Below, piece after piece: positions 19,096-28,628 of a DNA stretch of 64,000 bases. Within the stretch, counting starts at the first letter, position 1, and each line of letters starts with the position of its first letter. A model generated the notes under the pieces. That model was not told the origin of the DNA. It was given only the letters and a program-made list of their open reading frames with translations, and ran no database searches. Location of the stretch: the NCBI RefSeq assembly GCF_000020585.3, contig NC_011138.3, positions 3,103,195 through 3,167,194 on the forward strand, given 5' to 3'. Origin of the DNA: Alteromonas mediterranea DE. Its GTDB lineage: Bacteria > Pseudomonadota > Gammaproteobacteria > Enterobacterales > Alteromonadaceae. Both the position numbers and the translations under genes were made by a program.

Positions 19096-19881
19096 TTAGC
19101 GCCTTAGCTCGTAAGCGCAAATATTAACGGCGCTGGCTAAGTTTAATGAGTCAATGTTACCACTTCCAGAAATGGTAAAGACTGTTGCGTTTAATTGCCT
19201 TAATGATTCACTAGGTACACCTCGCGCTTCATTGCCAAACAGGTAGCACTGAAAGTCTTTAAAACCTTTGGTTTTGATATTAGCCCCATTCATGTCTAAA
19301 AAAGCAAAGCGCTCAAAGCGTTCGCTTAGCGTATCTAACGGAACGTTAAGCTCCATATTTACATGAAAGATAGCGCCCATGCTGGACCGCACCACTTTAG
19401 AATTAAAGGGATCTACGCTATTGGGACTAAGCAATAACGTGAAATTATCAAACCAAGCTAGGGTTCTTAAAATAGTGCCTAAGTTACCTGGGTCTTGCAC
19501 TTCATAAAGATAAATATACTTGCTCTGTGAAGACTTCGCTTGTTCGCTGATAGCAGTTTTAAAATCTGAAGTGCTTGTTGTGGTTTTAGGCAACGGTACC
19601 CGAGCAATGATTCCCTGAGGCGATGTTGTGTCGCTGAGTTGCTGCATTTGCTGAGAAGATACGATCTGTACCTTGATATTAGCACGGGAAATATCGCTAT
19701 TTTGGCCTATCCAATACTCATATTCAGTCGTCGCGTAAAGCGTAATGTCGTTAAAAAAGCCGTGGTCGTCATCACTCACTTTAAGCAACTCCAAAACTAA
19801 GTGCTCCCCCTCCACCAAATAGAAGCCAAACTGGTTTCTATATTTCTTCTGATGAAGCTTCTTCACATCACTTAGTTTCAT
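19096..19881 (-). CDS. TrmH/SpoU-family RNA 2'-O-methyltransferase
   Basis: 261 residues from the ATG at 19881 (MKLSDVKKLHQKKYRN), chosen because the family starts there and AAAAGGG lies 8 bases upstream; the longer open frame has an unlikely 58-residue tail. SPOUT motifs are visible: EVQDPGNLGTILRTL (motif 1), LFGNEARGVP (motif 2) and NIDSLNLASAVNICAYE (motif 3). It should methylate a ribose in rRNA or tRNA with SAM; the target nucleotide cannot be told from the sequence. It is followed by rbgA. Confidence 0.88.
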   Translation of the reverse strand: MKLSDVKKLHQKKYRNQFGFYLVEGEHLVLELLKVSDDDHGFFNDITLYATTEYEYWIGQNSDISRANIKVQIVSSQQMQQLSDTTSPQGIIARVPLPKTTTSTSDFKTAISEQAKSSQSKYIYLYEVQDPGNLGTILRTLAWFDNFTLLLSPNSVDPFNSKVVRSSMGAIFHVNMELNVPLDTLSERFERFAFLDMNGANIKTKGFKDFQCYLFGNEARGVPSESLRQLNATVFTISGSGNIDSLNLASAVNICAYELRR

Positions 19882-20172
19882 TATCACAACCCTTTTCTTA
19901 ACTTTCGGCGCAAGTGTAAGGTATGCAGCGAAAAACGCAAAGCAGCAAGTCGTTTTAGTAGCGTAAAAAGGGACAGGCTTTTGAATAGATATAGGAAAAA
20001 AAGAATTACTTCGCTTGCTCTGGTTAAAATTAGTTATCCCCATAATGAGCAACAAAGCACTATCATAATAAATATCAATTACCTACAATCACTGCTAGAA
20101 AGTTGCACCGAATGCAGTGTGACGTACATTGAAGTTTTGACTTCCCCTACTTAGAAAGTAACAGGACATACC

Positions 20173-20829
20173 ATGGCGTTTAATTTAGCGATTAATAACG
20201 ATATTGCAGTCATTACGTTTGATGACGGAAAAGTTAATGCAGTTGGCTTTACCCTTATTGAGCAATTCAACAATGCCCTTGATGAAGCAGAAAAAAACGC
20301 GAAAGCCGTTGTACTGCATGGCGGTGAAGGCAAGTTCTGCGGCGGGTTCGACTTATCAGTTATGAAATCTGGGGACAAAGAAAAACAACACGAGCTTGTA
20401 TCGAAAGGGGCTGATTTAATTGTACGCCTCTATAGCTTTCCACTACCGGTTATTGTTGCTGCAGAAGGCCACAGTATCGCAATGGGCGCTATTATGCTTA
20501 TGGCGTCAGACTTGCGCATAGGTAAAGATGCGGATACGAAATACGGCCTTAACGAGACGGCTATCGGTATGGTACTACCGCCTTTTGGTATGGAACTCGC
20601 CAAAGCAAGGCTTGCTAACACGAGCCAAACCGAAGCGCTACTTTTCTCTCGTATTTATCAAGGTAACGAAGCGGTGAAAGCGGGCTTTTTAGATGCAGCT
20701 GTGCCACAAGAGAAAGTGTTAGCAACGGCTATGAGATACGCGGAACAACTTAAAATGCTGCCTTCCCAAGCATTCGCAGCATCTAAACTTCAGCTGCGAA
20801 AAGAAACCTTAGAAAAGATGAAAGGCTAA
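20173..20829 (+). CDS. Crotonase-family protein (enoyl-CoA hydratase/isomerase)
   Basis: 218 residues, shorter than the usual 255-260. Oxyanion-hole segments GKFCGGFDLSV and EGHSIAMGAI are present. Of the two glutamates of enoyl-CoA hydratase, the first position reads Ile (AMGAIMLM) while the second appears kept in NETAIGMVLPP, a pattern closer to isomerase-type members. It acts on a CoA thioester in the cytoplasm; the substrate is unknown. It stands alone, with a strong 12-bp hairpin downstream. Confidence 0.85.
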   Translation: MAFNLAINNDIAVITFDDGKVNAVGFTLIEQFNNALDEAEKNAKAVVLHGGEGKFCGGFDLSVMKSGDKEKQHELVSKGADLIVRLYSFPLPVIVAAEGHSIAMGAIMLMASDLRIGKDADTKYGLNETAIGMVLPPFGMELAKARLANTSQTEALLFSRIYQGNEAVKAGFLDAAVPQEKVLATAMRYAEQLKMLPSQAFAASKLQLRKETLEKMKG

Positions 20830-20901
20830 CGTAAGAAGCAACTACGGATTAAATAGAAGGCCATTAAATAGCAAGGTGAGCATAGGCCCCCAGCATTCGA
20901 A

Positions 20902-20934
20902 ATGCGCGTTAACGTTGATAATGTTAACGCGCAT
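20902..20934. terminator. Perfect 12-bp hairpin between convergent genes
   Basis: ATGCGCGTTAAC (20902-20913) pairs with GTTAACGCGCAT (20923-20934). There is no T run on either side, so it is a possible bidirectional terminator or transcript-end protector. Confidence 0.55.
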
Positions 20935-20953
20935 CTGACTATCTTACCTCGTG

Positions 20954-21469
20954 CTATCTAATAGGGCCTGAACGGCGCTCAATTTCTTCTTTAAGTGTAT
21001 TCCTGAAGCCTAGTTCAAAGCTCAGCTCCGCTAATACAAACAATGGCCCAATGGCTAACCCCATAATGTCATCGACAAAAGCAGGCTTTTTGCCTTCGTA
21101 ATGATGACCGATAAACTGTAATATCCAGCCCACTACAAATATGCTCAATGAGATAGCCAGCCATGTACCTACGCCATACTGTGCAATAGGCTGAGCAAAA
21201 TAGACCATGGCGCCAGTGATAAGCGCCATTATAAGGCCAAGCTTTACATCTAATTTAATGTAAAACGCACTACTGATAAGCCAAACAAACAGTGCCGGGC
21301 TCGCGTTAATCGTACCAATTAGCGGAAGGTGTACCGCAATGGCTGGCTTGCTCAGTAAGCAAAACACTGAATAAACAATAAGTGGTATACCAATATAATG
21401 GGTATATATATTTCGTTGGTCTCTGTGGTGCTTTGCGTATTCACTTAAATGTTGTTCTAAATTTTTCAT
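20954..21469 (-). CDS. Mpo1-like (DUF962) membrane protein
   Basis: 171 residues from the ATG at 21469 (MKNLEQHLSEYAKHHRD). The DUF962/YGL010w signature RNIYTHYIGIP and the histidine motif ILQFIGHHYEGKKPAF are clear, among about four membrane helices. Yeast Mpo1 is an iron-dependent dioxygenase acting in alpha-oxidation of 2-hydroxy fatty acids; the bacterial role is not established. The preceding frame up to 21541 starts at GTG without a ribosome binding site. Confidence 0.82.
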   Translation of the reverse strand: MKNLEQHLSEYAKHHRDQRNIYTHYIGIPLIVYSVFCLLSKPAIAVHLPLIGTINASPALFVWLISSAFYIKLDVKLGLIMALITGAMVYFAQPIAQYGVGTWLAISLSIFVVGWILQFIGHHYEGKKPAFVDDIMGLAIGPLFVLAELSFELGFRNTLKEEIERRSGPIR

Positions 21470-21620
21470 ACTGTATCTACGACAAGTTATCTCGAAATAC
21501 CAGTTTACTCTGTACGTTAACGAACAAACTGTCGTCTTCACGACAGTAGTAACGCAAAGGTGAACTTAGTCATACTATTTCACTCATAGTGCTATTAACA
21601 AAAGATGATTGGGAGTATTT

Positions 21621-22445
21621 ATGACCTACAGGACGTATCTTGGGGCGTTAACTGGCGCCGCACTTTTCTCTTTAGCAGCCTGCAGCACGTCACCCGATAT
21701 TGATGGTTCACCTTCATCAGATTTAGGTGCGCAATCAACCCCGAGTGAGCTGACGACCTTTACCGATAGTCACTGGCAAGTGGAAAGCATTAAACAAGGC
21801 GGTATTATTGATTACAGCAATATTACTATGAACATCAGTAACAACCGTATAAGCGGTAGCACAGGATGTAACCGATACACGGGTACCATCAATGTAGAAA
21901 GTGAAAGCGACGAGCGATTTACTTTAACCACTGACAATATCGCACTAAGCAGAAAGATGTGCGCCCCAGCATTAATGAAACAAGAGCAGCAATTTATTGA
22001 TGCACTTACAGAGACCGCTTTTTACGCTATCGATAAAAATACATTACTTACCCTATTTAACAGCAATAAAGTAGAAACGGTCAAAGCCATTATCACCTCG
22101 GGGTCACTGTCCTCTATGCAGCCGACACCTAATGGACCGCAAGCGACCAACCTCCAGCAACGCCCCGTAAGTGAAAAACAGGATCGAGTTAACACGCCAC
22201 AGCCCAGTGCAAAGGTTTATGACTGCGAAACCCCCAGCGCGAATACTACCTCACTGAAAGTTAACAGCTTAGGTCCAGACACTCTGGCATTAACACTTAA
22301 CAATACACATCATATTGTGCAGCTTTCGCGCGCGGCATCTGGCGCGAAATATACGAATAACAAAAACGTCGTTTTTTGGAATAAAGGCGATGAAGCGACA
22401 CTCTCGGTCAATTCAGGTAACTATTACTGCAGCCTAATTAAGTAG
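21621..22445 (+). CDS. META-domain lipoprotein with C-terminal MliC-like domain
   Basis: 274 residues from the ATG at 21621 (TTGGGAG upstream). The lipobox SLAAC indicates lipid attachment near residue 20. A META/HslJ domain follows (about 45-135; GSTGCNRYTGTI, CAPALMKQEQQFIDAL). A linker (about 150-200) leads to a C-terminal segment with YDCET, SGAKYTNNKNVVFWNKGDEA and YYCSLI, the pattern of MliC-type lysozyme inhibitors. HslJ-like proteins relate to stress and antibiotic resistance, MliC to C-type lysozyme inhibition. The two-domain layout suggests an envelope-defence lipoprotein (inference). Confidence 0.82.
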   Translation: MTYRTYLGALTGAALFSLAACSTSPDIDGSPSSDLGAQSTPSELTTFTDSHWQVESIKQGGIIDYSNITMNISNNRISGSTGCNRYTGTINVESESDERFTLTTDNIALSRKMCAPALMKQEQQFIDALTETAFYAIDKNTLLTLFNSNKVETVKAIITSGSLSSMQPTPNGPQATNLQQRPVSEKQDRVNTPQPSAKVYDCETPSANTTSLKVNSLGPDTLALTLNNTHHIVQLSRAASGAKYTNNKNVVFWNKGDEATLSVNSGNYYCSLIK

Positions 22446-22477
22446 ACGTACACGCTACGTAATCGGCAATTTGCCCT

Positions 22478-22511
22478 AAGGCGAGTGAGCGTATCCATTC
22501 TTACTCGCCTT
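22478..22511 (+). terminator. Terminator-like hairpin after the META-MliC gene
   Basis: AAGGCGAGT (22478-22486) pairs with ACTCGCCTT (22503-22511), followed by a pyrimidine-rich tract. Confidence 0.55.
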
Positions 22512-22801
22512 CTCCCTTCCTTCGAACTTGAACAACGCTTTTTTTGCGTTATGACTTGAAGCTGTTTTATTCCGTGTTCCTTCAAGCATATACCCTAACT
22601 ATCACAGCGCTCGCGTAACATAATTAGTTTCAGCTAAACATTTTCCTTTAGGTCATGAGCCTAAATACCCACTCAGTGATAAAAAATGCCGACACTAGAC
22701 ACTTTTTAATGTTTGCGATTTTTTACTTATGTAGCAGTTATTTAGTTGATTAACACTCACTTAAAATGAATGTATTCCCCCCCTCCTTCACTAAGACAAA
22801 G

Positions 22802-22852
22802 TTGAAATAATAGTTAGAGCACTATACAATTTATTTTTATTGAACGACCAAT
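22802..22852 (+). promoter_or_regulatory. bet operon promoter with BetI-like operator
   Basis: A -35 TTGAAA (22802-22807) and -10 TACAAT (22825-22830) with exact 17-base spacing form a good sigma-70 promoter. The predicted start (about 22837) is covered by ATTGAACGACCAAT (22839-22852), an ATTGnnCGnnCAAT dyad like the operators of BetI, the choline-sensing TetR-family repressor of betaine genes. The match to BetI is from general knowledge and needs a motif scan. No betI gene is in the window. Confidence 0.65.
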
Positions 22853-23108
22853 TAAAATAAAATCACTGTTAAGAACGAAGCGTTTCAGCGCTTAAAATAG
22901 ACGGTTCGAGGCACAGCAGGCTTGGAAAGTAACGGTGATTTTAATGAAGCGTGAAGCACTTGATATAAACGTTATCTCTTGAGAAAGAGAAAAATAGTTT
23001 CAACACTATTCATCGTATTGAAACTATAGTTATGTATTTATTTGCACATTTTTAGCTTCAACAATTTGGCGAGAATCTTCAGCACCTTTTTAACGTAGGA
23101 GTTTATGC
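22853..23108 (+). other. Long bet leader, no gene
   Basis: About 270 bases lie between the predicted transcription start and betB. A 10-bp hairpin (22994-23003 with 23018-23027, ATAGTTTCAA/TTGAAACTAT) sits in the middle. The upstream part of the gap (22512-22801) is AT-rich and holds no recognisable gene. Confidence 0.4.
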
Positions 23109-24575
23109 ATGTCATTACCGACTTATCAGAATTTTATTCACGGCAAGCCGATGGCAAACAAAAGCAAAGAAGCCTTTGCAGTAACCAACCCCGCAACCGG
23201 TGAAGTAATTTACCACGTAGAAGTGGCTGATGAGTTCATTCAACAAGAAGCAATAAAAAGCGCAAAAGAAGGCTTTGCGGTTTGGTCTGCAATGATGCCA
23301 ATTGAAAGAACCCGCATTTTAAATAAAGCGGTGGCGCTGCTTCGAGAACGTAATGACGAACTAGCAAAATTTGAAGTGCTTGATACGGGTAAGCCGATTC
23401 AAGAAGCTGACTGCGTAGATATTGAAACCGGTGCTGATGTTATTGAATATTACGCAGGTCTTGCCCCTACTCAACTGGGTACGCAGCAGCCTGTTGGCGG
23501 TGATTTTTTCTATACCCGTAAAGAGGCGCTTGGCGTTTGTGCAGGTATTGGCGCGTGGAATTACCCTATTCAGATCGCATGCTGGAAATCAGGCCCTGCA
23601 CTTGCTGCCGGTAATGCGTTTATCTTCAAACCTTCTGAAGAAACGCCGATGGGCGCACTTAAACTTGCCGAGATCTTTATCGAAGCCGGCGTACCTGCTG
23701 GTGTATTTAATGTGGTTCAAGGTGCCGCTGAAGTGGGCCAATGGCTTACAAGTAGCGCTGACATTGAGAAGGTGTCATTTACCGGTGAAGTGGGTACCGG
23801 CAAAAAGGTAATGCAAAGCGCAGCTGCGTCTAACCTTAAAGACGTCACTATGGAACTTGGCGGTAAATCACCGCTCGTCGTATTTGAAGATGCGGATGTT
23901 AGTCAAGCAGTAAGCGCGGCAATGCTTGGTAATTTCTATACCCAAGGTGAAATCTGCACAAACTGTACACGCGTTTTTGTACAGCGTTCTGTCTATCAAG
24001 CCTTTATCGACGAGCTAAAAACCCGCACGGAAAATAACATTGTAATGGGCGATCCGCTCGACCCTAACGTAAACCTAGGCGCTCTTATTTCTAAAAAGCA
24101 CCAAGAGCTTGTACTTGGCTACATTGCTAAAGGTAAGGAAGAAGGCGCTACCCTTCTAACGGGTGGCAACGCAGCCTCTCCTGCGTCAGCTCCGAACGGT
24201 TTCTTTGTTGAACCCACTATCTTCACAGACTGCACCGACGATATGACTATCGTGAAAGAAGAAATCTTTGGCCCGGTAATGAGCGTGCTAGTTTTTGATG
24301 ACGAAGATGAAGTTATTGCCCGAGCTAACGACACTGAGTTAGGTCTAGCGGCTGGTGTATTCAGTAAAGACATTCAGCGCGCGCACCGCGTTATTCACCA
24401 GCTTGAAGCTGGTATCTGCTGGATTAATGCTTATGGAAACTCACCCGCGGAAATGCCTGTAGGCGGTTATAAGCAGTCAGGTATTGGCCGCGAGAACGGG
24501 GTTGAAACGCTTAATAGCTACACGCAAACCAAGTCGGTTTACGTTGGCATGAGCGAAATAGAGAGCCCGTTTTAA
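23109..24575 (+). CDS. betB: Betaine aldehyde dehydrogenase
   Basis: 488 residues, full length for BetB. It oxidises betaine aldehyde to glycine betaine with NAD(P)+. Catalytic residues are visible: Asn151 in AWNYP, Glu249 in MELGGKSP and Cys283 in [17 protein letters not shown] lies 7 bases before the ATG. First gene of a four-gene unit with betA, a transporter and a porin; its product completes choline-to-betaine conversion for osmoprotection. Confidence 0.94.
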   Translation: MSLPTYQNFIHGKPMANKSKEAFAVTNPATGEVIYHVEVADEFIQQEAIKSAKEGFAVWSAMMPIERTRILNKAVALLRERNDELAKFEVLDTGKPIQEADCVDIETGADVIEYYAGLAPTQLGTQQPVGGDFFYTRKEALGVCAGIGAWNYPIQIACWKSGPALAAGNAFIFKPSEETPMGALKLAEIFIEAGVPAGVFNVVQGAAEVGQWLTSSADIEKVSFTGEVGTGKKVMQSAAASNLKDVTMELGGKSPLVVFEDADVSQAVSAAMLGNFYTQGEICTNCTRVFVQRSVYQAFIDELKTRTENNIVMGDPLDPNVNLGALISKKHQELVLGYIAKGKEEGATLLTGGNAASPASAPNGFFVEPTIFTDCTDDMTIVKEEIFGPVMSVLVFDDEDEVIARANDTELGLAAGVFSKDIQRAHRVIHQLEAGICWINAYGNSPAEMPVGGYKQSGIGRENGVETLNSYTQTKSVYVGMSEIESPF

Positions 24576-24596
24576 GGCGCGTCCTAAGGAGTGAAT

Positions 24597-26249
24597 ATGC
24601 AAACGTTTGATTACATTATTGTAGGTGCAGGTTCTGCCGGCTGTGTATTAGCGAACCGCTTGTCGGAAAACCCTAAACACAAGGTGCTGCTGCTTGAAAC
24701 CGGTGGCTCTGATAAAAGCATTTTTATCAAAATGCCAACAGCGCTGTCTATTCCTATGAATACCGACAAGTACGCGTGGCAGTTTAATACCGAGAAAGAA
24801 CCTTATCTAAACAATCGCGAAATGCACTGTCCTCGCGGAAAGGTGTTAGGTGGCTCTTCTTCTATCAATGGCATGGTGTATGTGCGCGGACATGCAAAAG
24901 ACTTTGATGAATGGGAAGCCCACGGCGCAGAAGGCTGGAATTACCAAGCCTGTCTCCCGTATTTTCAAAAAGCTGAAACCTGGTACAAAGGCAATGATGC
25001 TTACCGTGGCGGCAATGGCGAACTGGGCGTCAATAACGGTAATGAAATGAAGAACCCGCTTTACACGGCCTTCATTAAAGCCGGCGAACAAGCAGGCTAT
25101 GACATTACAAGCGACTACAACGCCAAGCAACAAGAGGGCTTTGGCCCTATGCACATGACCGTTAAAGATGGCGTGCGCAGTTCTGCGAGTCGCGAATACC
25201 TAGACCCTGTTAAACACCGTAAGAATTTGACCATCGTAACAGGCGCACTGGTAACTAAAGTTGTGCTAGAAGACAAAGTGGCTAAAGGCGTTGAGTATGT
25301 GGTTAACGGTAAAACCGAAACGGCACGTACGTCTAACGAAGTTATTTTAAGCGCGGGCTCAATTGGCTCACCACATATCCTTCAATTGTCAGGTATTGGT
25401 GATAGCGAAGCCTTAGCCAAAGCGGGAATTGACGTAAAACATCACCTGCCGGGCGTGGGTCAGAATTTGCAAGATCACTTGGAGTTTTACTTCCAATATA
25501 AATGCAAACAACCGATTACGCTAAACCGCAAACTAGGTCTTATTTCAAAGGGCCTTATTGGTGCCCGTTGGTTGCTAAACCGCTCTGGTTTAGGAGCAAC
25601 AAATCATTTCGAATCGTGCGCTTTTATCCGTTCTAAGGCCGATGTGGAATGGCCTGACATTCAATACCACTTCTTGCCTGCGGCCATTCGCTATGACGGA
25701 AAGTCAGCGTTTGACGGCGATGGCTTCCAAGTTCACGTAGGGCATAACAAGCCTAAAAGTCGAGGCAGCGTCACTATTCAGTCAGCCGACCCAACGGTGC
25801 CGCCTAAGATTTTGTTCAACTACCTACAGCACCAAGATGATATTGAAGGGTTTAGAGCATGCGTAAGACTTACAAGAGAAATTATCGCTCAGTCAGCATT
25901 CGACGACTTCAGAGACGGCGAAATACAGCCTGGCGAACACATTCAGACGGATGAAGAAATAGACGCCTTTGTACGTGAAGCTGTTGAAAGCGCCTACCAC
26001 CCATCGTGTTCTTGCAAAATGGGCGAAGACGACATGGCGGTCGTGAACTCACAAACGAAAGTTCACGGCATTAAAGGCCTGCGAGTGGTCGATTCATCTA
26101 TTTTCCCAACTATTCCAAACGGCAACTTGAATGCGCCAACCATTATGGTGGCAGAAAAAGCTGCGGATATGATTTTGGGTAAGCCGGCGCTGCCATCACA
26201 GGACGTACCTGTGTCTATTCACCCGAATTGGCAAACCGAACAGCGCTAA
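24597..26249 (+). CDS. betA: Choline dehydrogenase (GMC oxidoreductase)
   Basis: 550 residues from the ATG at 24597 (TAAGGA 6 bases upstream; the in-frame GTG at 24591 is less likely). The FAD-binding GAGSAG is at 10-15, with GMC signatures [15 protein letters not shown] and [17 protein letters not shown]. The C-terminal catalytic histidine region reads [11 protein letters not shown] and [19 protein letters not shown]. It oxidises choline to betaine aldehyde at the membrane. It lies 21 bases after betB. A 9-bp hairpin (26273-26299) follows it inside the operon. Confidence 0.94.
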   Translation: MQTFDYIIVGAGSAGCVLANRLSENPKHKVLLLETGGSDKSIFIKMPTALSIPMNTDKYAWQFNTEKEPYLNNREMHCPRGKVLGGSSSINGMVYVRGHAKDFDEWEAHGAEGWNYQACLPYFQKAETWYKGNDAYRGGNGELGVNNGNEMKNPLYTAFIKAGEQAGYDITSDYNAKQQEGFGPMHMTVKDGVRSSASREYLDPVKHRKNLTIVTGALVTKVVLEDKVAKGVEYVVNGKTETARTSNEVILSAGSIGSPHILQLSGIGDSEALAKAGIDVKHHLPGVGQNLQDHLEFYFQYKCKQPITLNRKLGLISKGLIGARWLLNRSGLGATNHFESCAFIRSKADVEWPDIQYHFLPAAIRYDGKSAFDGDGFQVHVGHNKPKSRGSVTIQSADPTVPPKILFNYLQHQDDIEGFRACVRLTREIIAQSAFDDFRDGEIQPGEHIQTDEEIDAFVREAVESAYHPSCSCKMGEDDMAVVNSQTKVHGIKGLRVVDSSIFPTIPNGNLNAPTIMVAEKAADMILGKPALPSQDVPVSIHPNWQTEQR

Positions 26250-26272
26250 TTATTTCATTCTATTTTGCACCA

Positions 26273-26299
26273 ATGCGCTTGTAGTTACTTCAAGCGCAT
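26273..26299 (+). other. Intercistronic hairpin between betA and the transporter gene
   Basis: ATGCGCTTG (26273-26281) pairs with CAAGCGCAT (26291-26299). There is no T run. It may lower downstream transcription or stabilise the betBA part of the mRNA. Confidence 0.4.
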
Positions 26300-26380
26300 C
26301 ATCCACAGTGCCTATATGTCGCCTTTATATGGCTGATGCATAGCTGGGTGGGCTGTTTAATAACTAAAAAAGGAAAAAAC

Positions 26381-26431
26381 ATGTTACATTTTTATCAATA
26401 CTGGGAGGGTGATAATGACAGTATGGCTTAG
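26381..26431 (+). CDS. Possible 16-codon leader peptide overlapping the transporter start
   Basis: ATG at 26381 follows a strong AAAAAAGGA ribosome binding site and encodes MLHFYQYWEGDNDSMA before a TAG that lies inside the transporter gene (start 26415, other frame). Translating it would bring ribosomes to the transporter start, so translational coupling is possible. No family is recognised and it may be fortuitous. Confidence 0.3.
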   Translation: MLHFYQYWEGDNDSMA

Positions 26432-27632
26432 TGCAGGCATTATTTTTACCCTACTTTCTGTCGCGTACATTTTGTTTAAATGGGGCAACATGAAAGTGGT
26501 TGGCGTAACGCCAGTTAGAACCTTTACCTTTATTGCTATTCTTTTCACCTCAGGTTTAGACGTGGGCCTTATCATGTTCCCGCTAACCGAATTTGCAGGT
26601 TATGCTGACATAAGCGCAAGTCCTGAATATGCATTCACCAACCCACTCGCTATCGAGTTCGGCTTTTGGGGTTTCTTAATTTGGGGGTTCTACTTTCTTA
26701 CTTGCTTTTATTTCTGCGTAATCGAACCCAAGGTTAAATTCTTTGAAAACCCTGTTGTTAAGCTAGTTAACAACGTTGTGATCATTGGCACCTGTGCTTT
26801 CACGGCATTTTTGTTGCTCTCGAACCTACCTTGGTATCTGCCCTCTGTCGGTGACGGTGAATCTATCGTACCCGCCTTTTACCTGATTGTTTTCGCGGCC
26901 ATTGCGTTTGCGGTTTACTCAAGTACAAGCATTAAGTATGTACGTATTTTAAGCCTAACCACAACGTGGGTGTTTATTGCCTTAATTGTTGGCATGTGGG
27001 CCGGCGCATTCATATTTGGCGAAAGCAAAATGATGGCGTATTTCACCAATCTAGGTCTTATTGGTGGCTACTTTGCTAACATTGATAACTTTGTATTGCC
27101 TATCAATGAATATCATGCATTTTATCTGTTCTGGTGGTTTAGTTGGAGCATAATGATCGGCCAATTTACATCTCGATTTGTAGGCGGCCTTAGAACCTAT
27201 CAAGTGTTACTGGCAATGATGGTCATTCCGTCTATTCCTATCGCAGCTTGGTTCTCTGTGCTTTACCATTATCACAGCGCAGGGATCCCAACGGAAGGTA
27301 TCACTAATTTAGCGATGGTTTTTGTCGGCGTTGTGTTTGTAATCAACTCTCTTGATTCATTAATAAGGCTTTACACAGATAACCTCAACATATCGGTTGA
27401 ACGTATAGGCAAGACCAATTACATCGCCTTGAATATCGTTGCACTGTCGCTGCTAACGTTATTATTCAAATTAGATTTCTTGCAAATCCAGTGGGTTGGC
27501 GCGCTAGTTATTGCCATATTCTTTAGCTGCTTTGCTTTCATTCTAAGTCAGAAGTTTAAATCGGTAACGGCGATTAAAACCTCGCCGAAAGAAAACAAAA
27601 TCGACTTTACGAAAATAGAAAATCTTAACTAA
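26415..27632 (+). CDS. BCCT-like choline/betaine transporter (divergent, short)
   Basis: 405 residues from the ATG at 26415 (GGGAGG 6 bases upstream). About ten membrane helices. The WWFSWSIMIGQFTSRFVGGL segment resembles the conserved Trp-rich region of BCCT carriers of choline, carnitine and betaine, but the protein is about 100 residues shorter than typical BCCT members and otherwise divergent. Its place between betA and a porin gene supports choline or betaine import across the inner membrane. The family call is probable, not certain. Confidence 0.72.
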   Translation: MTVWLSAGIIFTLLSVAYILFKWGNMKVVGVTPVRTFTFIAILFTSGLDVGLIMFPLTEFAGYADISASPEYAFTNPLAIEFGFWGFLIWGFYFLTCFYFCVIEPKVKFFENPVVKLVNNVVIIGTCAFTAFLLLSNLPWYLPSVGDGESIVPAFYLIVFAAIAFAVYSSTSIKYVRILSLTTTWVFIALIVGMWAGAFIFGESKMMAYFTNLGLIGGYFANIDNFVLPINEYHAFYLFWWFSWSIMIGQFTSRFVGGLRTYQVLLAMMVIPSIPIAAWFSVLYHYHSAGIPTEGITNLAMVFVGVVFVINSLDSLIRLYTDNLNISVERIGKTNYIALNIVALSLLTLLFKLDFLQIQWVGALVIAIFFSCFAFILSQKFKSVTAIKTSPKENKIDFTKIENLN

Positions 27633-27668
27633 TTAACGCAATTTATCGCTTCCCACTTTTTGTTCCCA

Positions 27669-27704
27669 TTGGCTCAGTAATGAGCCAACGGGGCAAGTCT
27701 TGCC
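27669..27704 (+). other. Double hairpin between transporter and porin genes
   Basis: TTGGCTCA (27669-27676) pairs with TGAGCCAA (27681-27688). It is followed at once by a smaller GGCAAG/CTTGCC hairpin (27692-27704). There is no T run, so partial termination or mRNA processing is more likely than a full stop. Confidence 0.4.
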
Positions 27705-27774
27705 TATCGGAAGACATCTAAAGGGTGTTAATTGAGAAGCGAATACAAACAATGATAAAAACAGGTGTTTAACA

Positions 27775-28497
27775 ATGAAAAAACCGTATGCGTCTTTAAC
27801 ATCTTCTTGTGTATTCACTGCTGCTATTGCGGCAACACTTTATTCATCAGCATCTTTCGCAGATTGGAGCGCGAACATCTCAGCGGTTTCTGACTATACC
27901 TTTAACGGAGTCAGCCAGACCCAAAATGATCCAGCGCTACAGGGCGGCGTTGATAAAGCATTCGAAAACGGAACTTACGCTGGCACGTGGGCATCTAACG
28001 TAGATTTTGGTGGCGACACCAACCTTGAATGGGACTTTTACGTAGGTAGCTATCAAATGGTTACCGACACCGTTAGCATCGACTACGGTATTGCCTACTA
28101 CTCGTATCACGGTGGTGACAATTCAAGCGACGGTAACTACCCGGAAGTTTATACTAAATTTGGTTACGCTAACGATTACGGAAGTTCAGAGCTTAACTTT
28201 TGGTACACATGGGACTACTTTGGCACTGGCGCTAAACACGCTATCGCAATGGTTGCCCATACCTTCGAACTCGCCCCGAACCACTATTTACGCGCAAGTT
28301 TCGACGTGTCGAACTCGCTAGACAGCGACAAGTGGATTTGGCAAGACGATGAAACCTCGTTTTATCATTACCGCTTAGCTTATCAAACGAGTTACGAAGG
28401 GTTTGATTTCGAAATCGCGGCTGAAAATACTAACTTAGATTACGATACTGCTGATGAGCGTATTGTATTTGGTGTATCTAAAACGTTTAGCTTTTAA
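27775..28497 (+). CDS. TorF-family putative porin
   Basis: 240 residues. A signal peptide (MKKPYASLTSSCVFTAAIAATLYSSASFA) is followed by DWSANISAVSDYTFNGVSQT, the start typical of the TorF/TIGR02001 family (gcw_chp). Alternating aromatic strands follow, and the last residue is Phe after GVSKTFSF, as in outer-membrane barrels. As last gene of the bet unit it is likely the outer-membrane channel for choline or a related solute (inference). A strong terminator follows. Confidence 0.82.
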   Translation: MKKPYASLTSSCVFTAAIAATLYSSASFADWSANISAVSDYTFNGVSQTQNDPALQGGVDKAFENGTYAGTWASNVDFGGDTNLEWDFYVGSYQMVTDTVSIDYGIAYYSYHGGDNSSDGNYPEVYTKFGYANDYGSSELNFWYTWDYFGTGAKHAIAMVAHTFELAPNHYLRASFDVSNSLDSDKWIWQDDETSFYHYRLAYQTSYEGFDFEIAAENTNLDYDTADERIVFGVSKTFSF

Positions 28498-28556
28498 AGC
28501 CTGCTTTTAAGCACTATTTTCTAATATAGAAAACAAGGGCTAAGCATAAAGTTAAC

Positions 28557-28591
28557 GCGTGCGCATGCCGTTATTAATGCGCACGCTTTTT
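28557..28591 (+). terminator. Rho-independent terminator of the bet operon
   Basis: GCGTGCGCA (28557-28565) pairs with TGCGCACGC (28578-28586), followed by TTTTT. Confidence 0.85.
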
Positions 28592-28628
28592 ATGGCTTTT
28601 CTTGTTGAATTATGCCGCTAAATAGTCG

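Noticed and set aside
19882..20055. N-terminal 58-residue extension of the TrmH-like protein
   Set aside because: It does not look like the family start and has no ribosome binding site; the ATG at 19881 does.
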